Origin: Telopea speciosissima
Lineage: Eukaryota > Streptophyta > Magnoliopsida > Proteales > Proteaceae
Length of the DNA stretch: 64,000 nt
Direction: 5' to 3'
Assembly: GCF_018873765.1 (NCBI RefSeq)
Contig: NC_057922.1
Span: forward strand, 14,955,563 to 15,019,562
Both the position numbers and the translations under genes were made by a program. The stretch's first letter is position 1. Every line of letters begins with the position of its first letter. The notes under the pieces are model-generated. The model searched no databases and was not told the DNA's origin. It saw only the letters and a program-made list of their open reading frames with translations. Below, piece by piece: positions 1-12,100 of the stretch.

Positions 1-73
1 CTATGCTTAATCATATACTGGAAGAAACATATATGCTTATCCATATACTAAAAGAAACATATATGCTTATCTC
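1..73. repeat. 30-bp tandem repeat, about 2.3 copies
   Basis: The unit that starts with tgcttat recurs at positions 4, 34 and 64, each time followed by catatact..gaaacatata, so the period is 30 bp. It lies in what is probably an intron of the UPF0301 gene. No function is apparent. Confidence 0.8.
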
Positions 74-1407
74 TGAACTTGATTTCTAAGATAATAGAAG
101 AAGAATATAGAAATTTGAGAATTAAGAAAGGAAGAAGAATTACCGTACAATCTCTCCAAGCCCTATAGAGATCTTCCTTGCAGAAACATATGGGCAGGAC
201 AACCTCTAGTAACTAACCTTACAAGCATGGTTTTCGATAAAAGATAAAGGGCCAGTGATTCTGAATTAGCTATTTAAACGCAGGCATTGGTGAAGACAGT
301 AGAATTCTGAATTAACTATTTCCTACTCTAAGTACATTTGTAGTTAATGCTTTAAAAATGTTTAATGGATGTAATAACCCTAATCACTTGAATATGGATT
401 AAATGAAACTAAGTGAGAAATGACATTAACTGCCATGAAAAAAATAACAGCTGAAATTACCAAAGTACCTGTAACTGTGGGAGAAATAGAAATTCCAAAT
501 TAAAGTGCTATTTATGGTTCTCCTAGGAGGCAGTGCCCTACAGTTGGCAGCATCTTTTTTGTCCACATAATTTACACACTACTCTTGTTTTGGAACCTGG
601 TTTCCCATGTTTTGGCTATAGTAAGTCCTGATGGTTTTGATTCCCATCACAAATGAGAAAATGATGGAAGAAAATGGATTGCATTTTTCTTTGATTTGGG
701 ATCATCATCAGCTAATAAGCCAGTCAACCTTGCAACAAAAAAAGCCAAATCAGTATTCATGGAATGTACCTGGAAGGTGGGGAGGAGGTGGAATTGGAAA
801 TAATGGACCTGTTTTTTGGGCTTCTTTTGGATTGCATATGGGTTTATTCTCTTATATTTTACCCCTTTTCAAATTCTTCTTTCTAGCACCTTCTCTTCTC
901 TGAAATACTTGGGCCTCCAGCTTTTGCTATCTTCTGACCCCACTGGATAGCCCATTGATCCCATTCTAGCTGTCTTTCTACAATTACTGGTTAAATTGGA
1001 TCTTTAAAGCTGAGATTCTGTCTTTAAAGAGTCATTCAGGAAGAGAAAGGCGTAATTTTGGTAGTACCACCTGATTTATGGCTCATTCTTGCTTGCATGC
1101 TTTTTACTGGGTTCTTCTTCATCCTCATTATTGCTTTATATGTTAAAAAATTTATTCTCCTTCAGATCATTAATTTTGTAAAAATCTCGTGGCAAGCCAA
1201 TTTTCTTTTTTGTTTCCTGCAAATATAACAATCTGAACAGGCTTAAGTTATTTTCCCATGTTATGAATGGTACTCCTTTTTTCCTTACTCCTATTTGCTG
1301 CCCCTGTTTTAGTTTTAATGTGAACATTCATATGTGTGTGTGTGATCTATATGGTAAGGTCCATAACATACACTATTTGTATATGCTGGGGGTGATTTTT
1401 ATAACAG
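74..1407 (+). other. Probable intron upstream of the first visible UPF0301 exon
   Basis: No recognisable coding sequence. A 90-residue open frame at 631-903 resembles nothing known and has low-complexity character. The stretch ends in a good acceptor (ataacag at 1401-1407). The transit-peptide exon expected for plant UPF0301 genes is not seen here, so it most likely lies left of the window. Confidence 0.5.
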
Positions 1408-3163
1408 GAAATGGTGATCAATCCATTCCAGAGAAAGATGGTTCCAAAGGGAAGAATCATGCTTCTGACAAAGTAATTTCGGATTGGAGAACATTCAGAG
1501 CAAATCTTGTTGCACAAGAGCAGGTAAACTATAGCTTTTTGCCCGAGTCAAATTGAAATTACTTTCTTCCTTCTTAGAACAACACTAGGCTCAAAAATGA
1601 TAAGTTGTGGGGAAGTTCTTATCTTTGGTGGTTACTTATTAGAGTTTCATGACGAGACATGCAATCTGCTGGTAAGATCCCGATCTTCCTGGTGATATGT
1701 GGGACAAACATCGTTATAAGTTGTCCATGTTGCCAAAAGAGGTTTTCCTTCTCATTCTTGTCTTGCTACTGCGACTGCGGCAGCTATTGCTTGCTGCCGA
1801 ACACCTATCTCCTTCGTCTTCTTTTCTAGGGTAAACAAAATTTGAAAGCGAGAACCCTTTTCTTTATCTTTATTTGGTGTAACTACTTGAGCCGTATGAG
1901 AGGAAACCTTCACCTCCGATTTTGAAGGGGGGAGATCCTATAGGAACCGATTCCAATTTTTCTTTTGCGTCTCCTAGTTTTACTGCCATTTCAGAACGTG
2001 GCTTCTCCTGGTCTCATCATAGATGATGTGGCAGATCCAGACCATGCATCATTGTTAGGATTGCCCTTTTGGTTTGCCCCTACTCATTCCCTGGCTGTAT
2101 CAACTGTGTATAGAATTCCATGTGCTGGACTTTCCATTTTGCTATTGAAGTTTTCAGTTGTTCAGTACAAAATTTCTGGAAAAGAGGGAGAGAAATTTTT
2201 TTAGATGGGGAAGAGCACCTTGTTACCTGGTCTTGTTGGTTCTAACACTTGGGATTCCACAAACCTGTGGTGTAGGGACCAGGAAGTGTGTTACTATTTA
2301 TCCTGCCATAGAATCCAGGTTTGCACTATTGATGGCATTTGAAATATTCTGGATCAAATAATGGAATGCCCCTTTTGTAAGAAATGTACAACTATTTCAC
2401 TGGATCATGCTGATTAGTTGATGGCTGAAATTATTACCTACAAGGCGAAATGAAATTTACGCTTGAAATTCTTCTCTAGGTGCAAAATGTTGATACTGAA
2501 GCTTCTGGCCAAGACGCAGGTTCCCATGACTCCTCCAAACCGCTTGGCTTGAAATGGGCCCACCCAATTCTTGTTCCAGAGACAGGCTGTGTGCTTGTTG
2601 CCACTGAGAAGCTTGATGGTGTTCGCACTTTCGAAAGAACTGTGGTCCTTCTCCTCAGATCTGGAACTAGATCCCCATATGAGGGGCCCTTTGGAGTTGT
2701 CATAAACCGTCCACTTAACAAGAGAATCAAACAGATGAAGCCCGCAAATCTGGATCTAGCAACCACTTTTGCAAATTGTTCTTTGCATTTTGGTGGGCCA
2801 CTTGAGGCAAGCATGTTCTTGTTAAGGAATGAAGAGAATTCCCAACTTCCAGGGGTTGAGCAGGTGATTCCTGGCCTATGTTTTGGTGCTAGAAACAGTT
2901 TGGATGAAGCTGCAGGGCTTGTGAAGAAAGGGATGCTTAATCCAGAGGACTTCAGATTTTTCGTTGGGTATGCAGGGTGGCAGTTTGATCAATTGAGAGA
3001 GGAGATTGAATCAGATTATTGGTACGTTGCTGCTTGTAGTGCAAATTTGATTCTTGGTGGTTCGTCCGATTCATCATCTGAAGGTTTGTGGGAGGAAATT
3101 TTGCAGCTAATGGGTGGTCACTACTCGGAGCTGAGTCGGAAACCCAAGCGAGATAGTCAATGA
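1408..3163 (+). CDS. UPF0301 (DUF179/AlgH-YqgE-like) protein, 3' exons, 5' partial
   Basis: Two exons are visible: 1408-1523 and 2480-3163 (stop TGA). They are joined by a GT-AG intron, with gtaaac at 1524 and ctctag before 2480; the junction is phase 0. The first visible exon opens with two bases of a split codon, so at least one exon lies upstream. It encodes the linker containing DWRTFRANL. The last exon carries the whole DUF179 domain: GCVLVATEKLDGV, RTVVLLLRSG, GPFGVVINRPL, LHFGGPLE, PGLCFG, FRFFVGYAGW and the DYWYVAAC region. This closely follows plant plastid-predicted UPF0301 proteins. The biochemical role of the family is unknown; bacterial AlgH/YqgE relatives have been tied to regulation, but this does not transfer safely. 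The GTG at 2480 is the first codon after the acceptor, not a start. The family call is firm; the exact upstream structure is not seen. Confidence 0.88.
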
Positions 3164-3776
3164 TGATATCTTTGAACACAAATGTACATAATGTTCGGTA
3201 AAAAGTAATTTGCTCTCGCTATTCATCCATCATAGTATGCAATTTTATTTGAGGAAGTGACAGTTCAACAGAAGGGTCATGGAATTGTATTTGGTACTCC
3301 TCTTGATCAATCAAGATGACTCTCTCACCTTTCTTTTTCTTTCTTTCTTATTTGGTCATGTTGGTGAGAGGGTTGTGGTTGAAATTAAAACAATTAATTT
3401 CAAGTACTAATCAAGAGGATAATGATATTTATGTGACTGAAGCAGTATTTTAAAGCCAGGAAACTGGACTAACTTGTAGCCAACTGAAATAATTTGCTTT
3501 TAATTTTGATGTTTCAGTGAGCCAAATTTTGATGAAACTTTCACAAAGTTTCAATGAAATGTAAAGCATTGTTAGTTAGCTAGGGTTCATAACATCATGG
3601 ATACCAGTCTGATTTATTTTTTATGAAAACAAAAGCCATAAATTAATTACTAAAAAGAACAGAATTAAGGTCTGAAGACAAAGTCTCCCTAAAAGTTTCA
3701 TATCTGGCCTTATTAGCCAGTCTAAAAGTTCCACTGGAATCCGCTGTGGGACCTACATTGGACCTACAGTAAGAGT

Positions 3777-3832
3777 GGATTCCATGTGAGTGGCCCTTGA
3801 AGGCGGATTCCATGTGAGTGGCCCTCGAGGGC
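3777..3832. repeat. 28-bp tandem duplication
   Basis: The unit ggattccatgtgagtggccc plus eight more bases starts at 3777 and again at 3805. The copies differ by few bases. It is probably a local replication-slippage duplication. Confidence 0.8.
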
Positions 3833-4063
3833 CTTGGACGATATTTATACAAGGACACGATCTGGGTTCCATTCGAGTTCTACCAAATGCACAGTGTGCA
3901 CTAAACACTAGTTCATTTTTAATGTTCGAGTCACATAGGACTCCTTTATAGATTATGGTTAAAGGGAGAGTATTAATTGATTAGTCTTATTTCTTTATTG
4001 GGAAAAAGAATACTACGCATCCCGACACTTGCCAATTCTTGGGATGCGTGCTCAAGTCTTCCT

Positions 4064-4231
4064 CGTTGAAGAAGAGTTAGTGTTGGAGAGGATTTTCTTT
4101 TTACCTGGTTGCATGCGACACACAGCCCTTGCATTCAAACACAAGGCCGTTGAAGAAGAGCTAGAGTTGGAGAGGATTTTCTTTTTCCCTGGTTGCATGT
4201 GACACACGGCCCTTGCATTCAAACACAAGGC
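4064..4231. repeat. 84-bp tandem duplication
   Basis: Two adjacent units start at 4064 and 4148, each beginning cgttgaagaagag and ending ttcaaacacaaggc, with roughly ten percent divergence between them. They produce a short open frame on the minus strand with an internal repeat, which I do not regard as a gene. Confidence 0.85.
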
Positions 4232-5050
4232 CATACAAAATGATCGATGCAACCCCATGAAAAGGTGGAAGTTTAGTGCTACTCCTATTAAGTAAAAAAG
4301 CTATCGCTTTCAGGGTTGGGTGCTTTGCTTAGAGAGGGCCATTAGGCCCGGGTCAGTCAGAGTGGAGTGTATCCAACGAGACGAGCTCTTTTCATCGAGA
4401 ATCGGTTCTTTTATGGTACAAAAAATTATACATTTGATACCTCTTCTGACTTTCCGTTTTCCAACAGCAATTACACATTCCCTCGGCCTCTTATTACAGT
4501 CGAAGTGCCATTGCCCATATATGAAGAACCTAGTTCTTCAATCATATCTGCACCTTTTCATGGGATTGCGGCGGTCATTTCATGCAGTCCTGTGTCTAGG
4601 CCCAGGAGCAGCACCCGACGAGATAGCTTTCTTTCTCCCTTACTTCATTATTTATTAATGAGTTAGCAAAAGACTCCAACAGCCCACGCATGAAGTGTTG
4701 TTATTAGTTTCTATTTTGTTTGCAGTCTCCCTTTCTGAATTATGTTACTCAGTTATAAATAATTTGTAAGAAACAGAACCTTCCTCCCATGATTGAATTA
4801 ATGTAATAGAGTTGATTTAGTTTTAAAATTGAGGTTGTTGCCTCCCTCTTTCTCCCCAAGATTAGGGACTTTCTTTCTTCTCACCCCTCTTTTTCTCCTC
4901 TTATTCCATCGACTTGCCCTGCATCATTTACAGTCGAATAATTGGCTACTCAAAAGGGAAAAAAAGGGTTAGTACTTGGGAGCAAGGATTTCCATTGATT
5001 TTCTACCAAGAGAGGGGGGAAAAATACCTCCAGGCACGTATCCAATAGCT

Positions 5051-5381
5051 AATTAGTGCCATTTGGATGGAGAAGAACCTTAGGAGATGGATCTCCACAT
5101 CTCGCTCTTTTGACTTGATTTGAAAAACCATCTTCTAGGATATCTCCACTAAGCTTACTTTTCTTCCTACCAAAGCTGTTTTGGACTCCCCAAGGAACAG
5201 ACATATTGTTGTGTTCTGGGGTTTAGATAGTACTCTCTTAAGATCCCTATCCCCCACTTACTTGGGACTGGGATCTGCTCTCCACACCCCCCCTTTCGGT
5301 TCTCTTCTCCTTTTCGCCCCCCTTGGGCTTTGGTAATATATTTTTTTATTCACCAAAAAAAAATAAAAAATTAGTGCCATT
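5051..5381 (+). mobile_element. 5'-truncated LINE 3' end with 13-bp target-site duplication
   Basis: The direct repeat aattagtgccatt occurs at 5051-5063 and 5369-5381 and flanks a 305-bp insert. The insert has a C/T-rich tail, the phrase ttgggctttggtaatat near 5325, and an A-rich 3' end (caccaaaaaaaaataaaaaa). A 3' fragment with an A-tail and a target duplication of this length is the usual product of LINE target-primed reverse transcription. No coding potential remains. Confidence 0.75.
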
Positions 5382-6105
5382 AACCGTATTAGTTACAGCT
5401 TATTTATACCACAAAAACCAATTAATCAGGTCACAAAGATGATACCATGACGCCCTACTCCAAAAGAAAGTCCAGTAAGAAAAGCCTAAATATATAACTT
5501 TCAATATATACCATATTCGAGAGTGCAAGTAAAGCTAGAGAAAGACACAGTACTCTCCTGAAGGTGCTGCTAGGATCAAATATGTAATGGTTTGGACTAC
5601 AAATAAATTCATTCAAATTTGGGAAGATGGCTTTGCCTTACATGGAGGTGGTGATTCTGATCGAGCAAAACCCCTTTGAGCTGTACAAAACATATCCCCT
5701 GCCCCCAAAATATACATTAACCGACCAGAAAGTGGCATAAAGCCCTTCTCTCACTTTCAAGCAAACAATTGTTATACAATCGGCTGGATTAACCAGCAAA
5801 AAGGCTCCCCACAACAAATCATCAATCAAAGATCATGAATTTCATTTACTTTTCAATTACCCACCTTGCTGAACCACCATGAGCTTCTCTGAGATTATAA
5901 TTTGATGCATAATGCTCCTTAGATAACATACGTATAACCCAGTAAAGCCCAGATGTTCCGTGTCATAAAGGCTTCGAATTGTGTAAGCTCCTCTGCTATT
6001 GACAGCGACAAGAATAGTCAAATCCCAAAACGAATATTGCTTCCAAAGATAAGAACTGCGCTTTTCTCCAACAGTATCAAGGCAGCAGATATTGCTTCAC
6101 AACCA
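5382..6105 (-). other. Probable 3' UTR and downstream region of the CDK-like kinase
   Basis: No coding frame of note. The part nearest 6105 should be the kinase 3' UTR on the minus strand. The remaining bases show no recognisable repeat or gene. Confidence 0.5.
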
Positions 6106-9100
6106 TCACCTGCCGTTCGTCCCACGTAGTAGTGCCTCAGACTGGCCATTATCACCATAGTTTTTCTTGGTCTTAGCCTTGTCAAGACGGGCTTTGCGGA
6201 CAGCCTGTTGAATTTGCCGCTCATGCTCTTTGAGCATTTCCTCCATGTTTCCCCCCGGAGGCAGCAATGGTCCAGAGTAGTGGATCCTGTTTTTCTTGGG
6301 GGCGTAACCCTAGAACCAAACAAAGGCAGATTAAGGACAGAACTTGTGGTAGGAAGATTCAAAAACTAAACTTCAAATCAATACATAGATAATGTCGCAC
6401 GAGGCATGAATTCATGGATCATGAATGCCAGCATAAGAGATTTATTAATCTCTGGCTCCAACATAAAGACCGAGCAATCTTCTTCTTTTTTTTTTTTTTT
6501 CTTTTTTTTTTTTTTCTCTTTTCTCAATGGGAACCTTGTGATCCATGTTTAAACCATGCAATATATGACAAAACACATTTAGGCTGTGCTCATCTAGCAT
6601 GGTTTAAATTTAAAGGATACTGCATACGCAGAAGATTGTGACCATGGATGTTAACCTGCAAATAAAGTCAAGTGATCATGAAAGTAATCACTTACCGTTG
6701 TAGATTCCCTGCCAGACACCTTTTCTCCTTTCCTGTGAGACAAGGTAGGCTTATCCAACAAATGATGGCCCCACTCTGACTTTTCGGAGGGCTCAGCATC
6801 ATCCAGTTGATTGTATCTGCAATTTAATTTCTGTTCTGGCCAGGCGGCTTGTGTGCTCCTCTCTCTTTGAGAATCGATATGTGAACCTCTTACAGCAACT
6901 GAACCAGAAAACTTGGACAACTCAGCTGCCTGATGCATATAAGATCTCTGTCCCCTCAACTCTGCACCCTTCCCTGAAGATCCATATGCTCGGCCGGGAG
7001 CACCGATGGTCTCACCCTCCACCCTACTCCATGAAGATCCATACCCATTGGCAAGATTCAATTGGCCGGAATCTGAGAAACCATTCTGCGCAACTCTTCT
7101 AGGAGGCTCAATTGGGAAGCCAGAACCACCATCCTCCTGAGGATTGTATTTCTCGCTGCTGCTTTTAGGGTTCGACTGTCCTTGCCGTTTCTGAATAAGC
7201 CGCAAAGTAAGAATGAAGTGTAAAATAGGATACAACTAGTTTGACAAGCCCTGGAGTTCTAGAAATACCTGCAATGATGCTTGTAGCTCAGCATTGGCAT
7301 CTGGTGCTGGTGCTGCCTTGGATTCTCTTGAACCTCTCCTTGTAGATTCATGTCCACGTCCTTTTGCTGCTGCTTTTTGCCTGAATAATAAAATGAACAA
7401 TGTGTGGAGGATTAGGTCCATGTTCATCTGGCTGTAAATATCTTATACTTGTGCCATAGAGTTTAATTGAGTCAACATGCTGTTATATAGACCCCAGAGA
7501 CCAATTGAATCTCAACCCCAGAATATCTTTTTCCACCCTTCTGGGCCCGTGTGTGTAAGAGAGATCATTTTCCAAATACTTGCGGTATATTTGTTATCAT
7601 TAAACTACATTGTTTCCTGATTTTCAGGGATAATGGTTTTCCTAGTAAATTGTGATATTTTTGCTCTTCCCTACTCATGTTAAAGTCACGAGAAATAGAT
7701 GCTTAAGCAAAGTACATTTCTTTTGGTCAAAGTAACATCTCCAAAATCAAACACATCCAAGTTTTTTTACCAGTCAAAACTAAAACCTTTTGAGGATAAA
7801 AAGTATGCCTACATTGGAGCAAATGATAAAATGGTTAGGTGGACTGTTGTATTATGTATGGGCAGAGGGCATAACAATCATTAATGCCACAAAAAGGTCA
7901 CTAGGTTGCCATGACACCAGGATGGCAAGTTGGTGACCTGGACACAACACATTACGAACACTAGTTTGGTGATGGTGTGCACGATACTAGGGAAAGAATC
8001 ACAAGCTCCTTCCAATATATCAAGTATAATGATCTTAGGTACCACTACCAAAGGGAACAGCAGAATAAGTTACATTTTATATTAAAAGCATTGAACTAGT
8101 CCCATACAGGAGAAATCTCCAAACAATGAGTTGATCTGGTAGACCATACAAGGTCTGATGGAGATATATGCACCTGATAGAAAGAGCCAGAACTCTCGGT
8201 TTTTAGAAGAAAAAAGAATGTCTTTTGTTTGGAGGATGGGGTCTGCCAATGGTATGGGTGAATAGTTGGCCAAGTAATGTAGTTCTAGATTGATAGGAGA
8301 CCAACTAGAAGCCAATAACCAGCATGAACACTCAATCGGCCAGGCAAAACTAGGTATTTTTGGTGAAATTAGGGTTAGGGTTGATGTGTTGGTTATGTCA
8401 AGTTGATGTAGGGGAGTCCAATAGTAAAGGTCCTGAGATGTTATGATGGAGGGAAGTATGTAAACTTGACTGGGCAGCAGGTTAGGGTTGGGATTTCTGG
8501 GTTTTTTGAAAATAGGAATATGGGGTATTCTAGGGTTTAGGATGGTCAGTTTGGGCTAGGGTTTGGATCGAACTCTCCTTAGGGTGTGAGAGTGATTCGG
8601 TCCAAGTATGGGCAAAATCTGATGGTTGGTATGGTCTGTGGAAGTTTTAGGGTTTTGGAAAACTCAAAATCAAAAGGGGGAAAGTTAGGGTTTGGGCTGT
8701 AGAGGATTAGGAGAAGAATAATGGGGGTTGGGAATAGTTTAAACTCACTGTAATTGCAGGTTCAAACTGGCAGCAGCTAGTTTGCAGGTAAAGAAGAGCC
8801 CCACGATTGTCCTTTATTTATATTGGCCAAAGGCCTTTTTCCTATTCGGACTAGGAGACTAAGAAGCCCCTAGCCGACTTTATTATAATTCACAGCCTCT
8901 CACAAATTCATGGAGAGGTGTGGACCCAAACTTCTAATTTAAACAATTAAAAGAAAGGTGACTCAAGTCACTTAAATTGAACCATTGGGTCAAACCAGTT
9001 TTGGACCAGTTCAATTTAAAACATTAAAACATGAAAATAAACTAAGTATAGAAGCTAATCCCGTTTGCAATCTATTTACCCCTACTTTAGGTCCATAAAA

Positions 9101-12100
9101 GTGACCTATTACATTGAAAACCCATGGGACCAAAGGCCCAACATGTATATAACCTAACACTAGACTTACTCCCATCAAAATAAGCCTCTTTTGGTGATGT
9201 ATCTGCAACACCAAGGCTTAGGTGACCAGATCCCGTTATGTAGTTCATCCTTGGGTCTACTGGTTCTCTGAACAATTTGTCCTTGTTTTACCATATGTTT
9301 AACAGAATCTGTAATTTACCACACTAATTTAGCTCTACATGTTAAAATCGAGCGGATCTGAAATAAAAAGCATGCATGTGGATGTTAAGAACATAGTTGT
9401 CACGGTATATAGGCAACCCAAGGCCTTGGAGAGGGTCCAAAATCAAGGTGACACCAACAAGGCAACCAAGGCGTCCAAGGATGAACTGTAAAATGTTGAG
9501 TTCCCAATTGTTTTGACCAATGTGGGGTTTGGGCCTGCAGGTCCTTCATTGTTGTACCTTATGTTTTGTTTTCTTTGCTGGTTTGATTAAATTTTGTTAT
9601 TCATCAAGGAAAAAATAAGTATTTCAAGTTAAGGACATTAATTCACATAGTGAAACATTAAGTAAACAATCAAATTGCAAAAACTCAAACATAGTTTAGA
9701 CTAATATGAGGAGTCACTCACAAACATGTGCAATTAATGCTTCTAGCATCATAAGGCAAATTTCATGTAAACCAGCTCCTTAGCCTACTATTCTAGAAGC
9801 TATCTTGAAATCAACAAACCCAACAAATTAGATTATTATAGCCATAATCTTAACCATGCAATATGCAGAACCTCCCATTGTACTTGCTACTCGTCATCTA
9901 AGACATGCATTGATTGACTTTAGAATATATATGTACACCTACATGTATGTTTCTCTGTGTCTGTGATTGCCAAGGATGGATTGATATACAATGGGGAGGG
10001 TATTACTTGGTGAAAGTTTCAGGCACAAGCATAAGAACATAAAAAATTCTACCTTTTATAAGTTTTCATGCATAATTTTCTATGCAGAACTGGTAGTTTC
10101 ATATGTATTCCATTGGCTTTTCAGCCTTTAGTGAGTTTGCAGAGATAAGAGTGTCAAGAAGAGAAGGAAGGGAAAAAGACAAAGTTTAAATAAAAGAGAA
10201 TGAAAATAGAAATGTTTGCCACATACTTTCGAGCTTCCTCATCTCGAAGCTTAGCATCAAACTCCTTGCTCGGTGGATATTTAGGCAAACTTGATGGATC
10301 ACAAGGAAGAGGCTTCGTAGTAAAGAACTGAAAACAAAAGCTCTACGTTAGGAAATATGATTTAAACAAAAGTATCTTATTAATTGCAACAAGGACATCG
10401 AAACAATGTTAATCTGAGTATCCCAAGAACTAGGTACATTTAACTGTACAGCCAGTAGGTTAGAAGACATTTGTGTGTAATTGAACTCCATTATATTGTA
10501 TCATATGCAAATAACAAGAAATAGATAGAGAAAGTTTCCTTCTTAAGGAACACGATATCCAGAGTTTGGAAACCTTTTTCTGTAACAATTCAAGTTTGGA
10601 ACATAAGCATGCACATTAATATAAATCAAGAATGCTCATCATATCAGAAAAGCATAGTTGTCAAGGTGCCGCTTAGGCGTCCAGGTGGTTCTATAGGGAC
10701 CTAGGCGACTGCCGCCTTATTGCAGGGCGTTTTGCACTGGTTTAAGGGTAATTTACACATACCACCACTGAGGTTTAACAAAAGTATAATTTTACCCTCC
10801 AGTTTTGGATAATTCTACGTACCCCCCTGAAGTTTACAAACGTTAACAAATACACCCATTCCGTCAGTTCATGACGAACAACGTTAAAAATATACTGTGA
10901 CCTGACAGAATTGCCCTTACAAGAAGAAGAAAAAAACCTGCAACTCATCTTCCCCAAAATCGATTGGGGAAGATGAGTTGCAGGTATGGGAACACCATGG
11001 AAACCGAGACTGTGGCACGGCGAGCAAAGGATCCAGGATCAAATTGAGGAGCAGGATTGACGAATGTATGTTTTTCCTTTATGGATGTCTCCCAGCTGTT
11101 TCTAGAAGTTCCAAGGGCCTTTCACAAAGCAGCCCTATTTCTCCCTTTGTCTTTACACTTTTGAAATGGAGCGATGATTTAAGCTCAAATCCTGGTCGAA
11201 GGATCCGATCTTAGGGAAGATTAATCCTATAAAGCTTGGTCTGATTTTGACTGACATATCCACAGATATTGAGTAATCCTACTGGGAGTAGGATAGTTCA
11301 ATTTCTGCAGAATCGCAAGACTGATTAGGGTTCTAATCAGAGGTAAGAACTTGAAAAGTTGAACAAACCAGTACAGATAGCAGGAACAAAATAGTAATTC
11401 AGATTCCAGAATCAGATACTGAAGTTTTTACAAATCAGACTTGAAATAGGATTGCTGAAATCGATGGCGGAAACTTAATGATACAGAACAGGATTAGCAA
11501 ACTATTCATTGATGAAACCAGAACAGTATTATGAACTCAGATTTAAGAAATCGTAATGAAAGACAGGATTTAAAGCGAGGAATCGAATTTGGACCACTGT
11601 CTCGGTTTCCATGGTGTTCCCATATCTGCAAGTCATCTTCCCCAATTGATTTTGGGGAAGATGAGTTGCAGGTTTTTTTTTTTTTTTCTTGTAAGGGCAA
11701 TTCTGTCAGTTCACAGCATATTTTTAACGTTGTTAGTCATGAACTGACGGAATGGGTGTATTTGTTAACGTTTGTAAACCTCAGGGAGGTCCTCAGAATT
11801 ATCCAAAACCGGGGGGTAAAATTATACTTTCGTTAAACCTCAGGGGTGGCATGTGTAAAATAGTTAAAAATCAAATTCCAAAATGATAAAAAGTCAATCC
11901 CCAGTTCAAGAACAAAAATTGGATTTTTTGCGGTAGGTGAAATTTTCAATTTTCTAATGCTCGGTTTTTTGTCAAATCTAAAAATTCCATAAATCTTAAC
12001 ATGGTAAAACATTATTAAAAAACCAAAGTGTGGTAAAATATTCATTTGTTTTGATATTTTTAAAAAAAAATCATTCAGGGCAATTTTGACAACATTCACG

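Larger units (their letters stand above)
3164..5050. other. Intergenic region: 3' UTR, tandem duplications, unexplained open frames
   Basis: The start should hold the UPF0301 3' UTR. Two tandem duplications follow and are listed separately. Open frames at 4320-4658 and 4367-4666 overlap in different phases and match no family I know. Part of 4240-4268 (gcaaccccatgaaaaggtg) recurs inverted near 4550-4570, so the block may be a degraded inverted-repeat element. No gene is supported. Confidence 0.5.

Noticed and set aside
2480..2482. GTG as start codon of the UPF0301 protein
   Set aside because: It directly follows a splice acceptor (cttctctag) and the upstream exon joins in frame, so it is the first codon of an internal exon.
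8340..8720. Interstitial telomere-like repeat
   Set aside because: Several agggttt words occur but with irregular spacing and no tandem run of the plant 7-mer.
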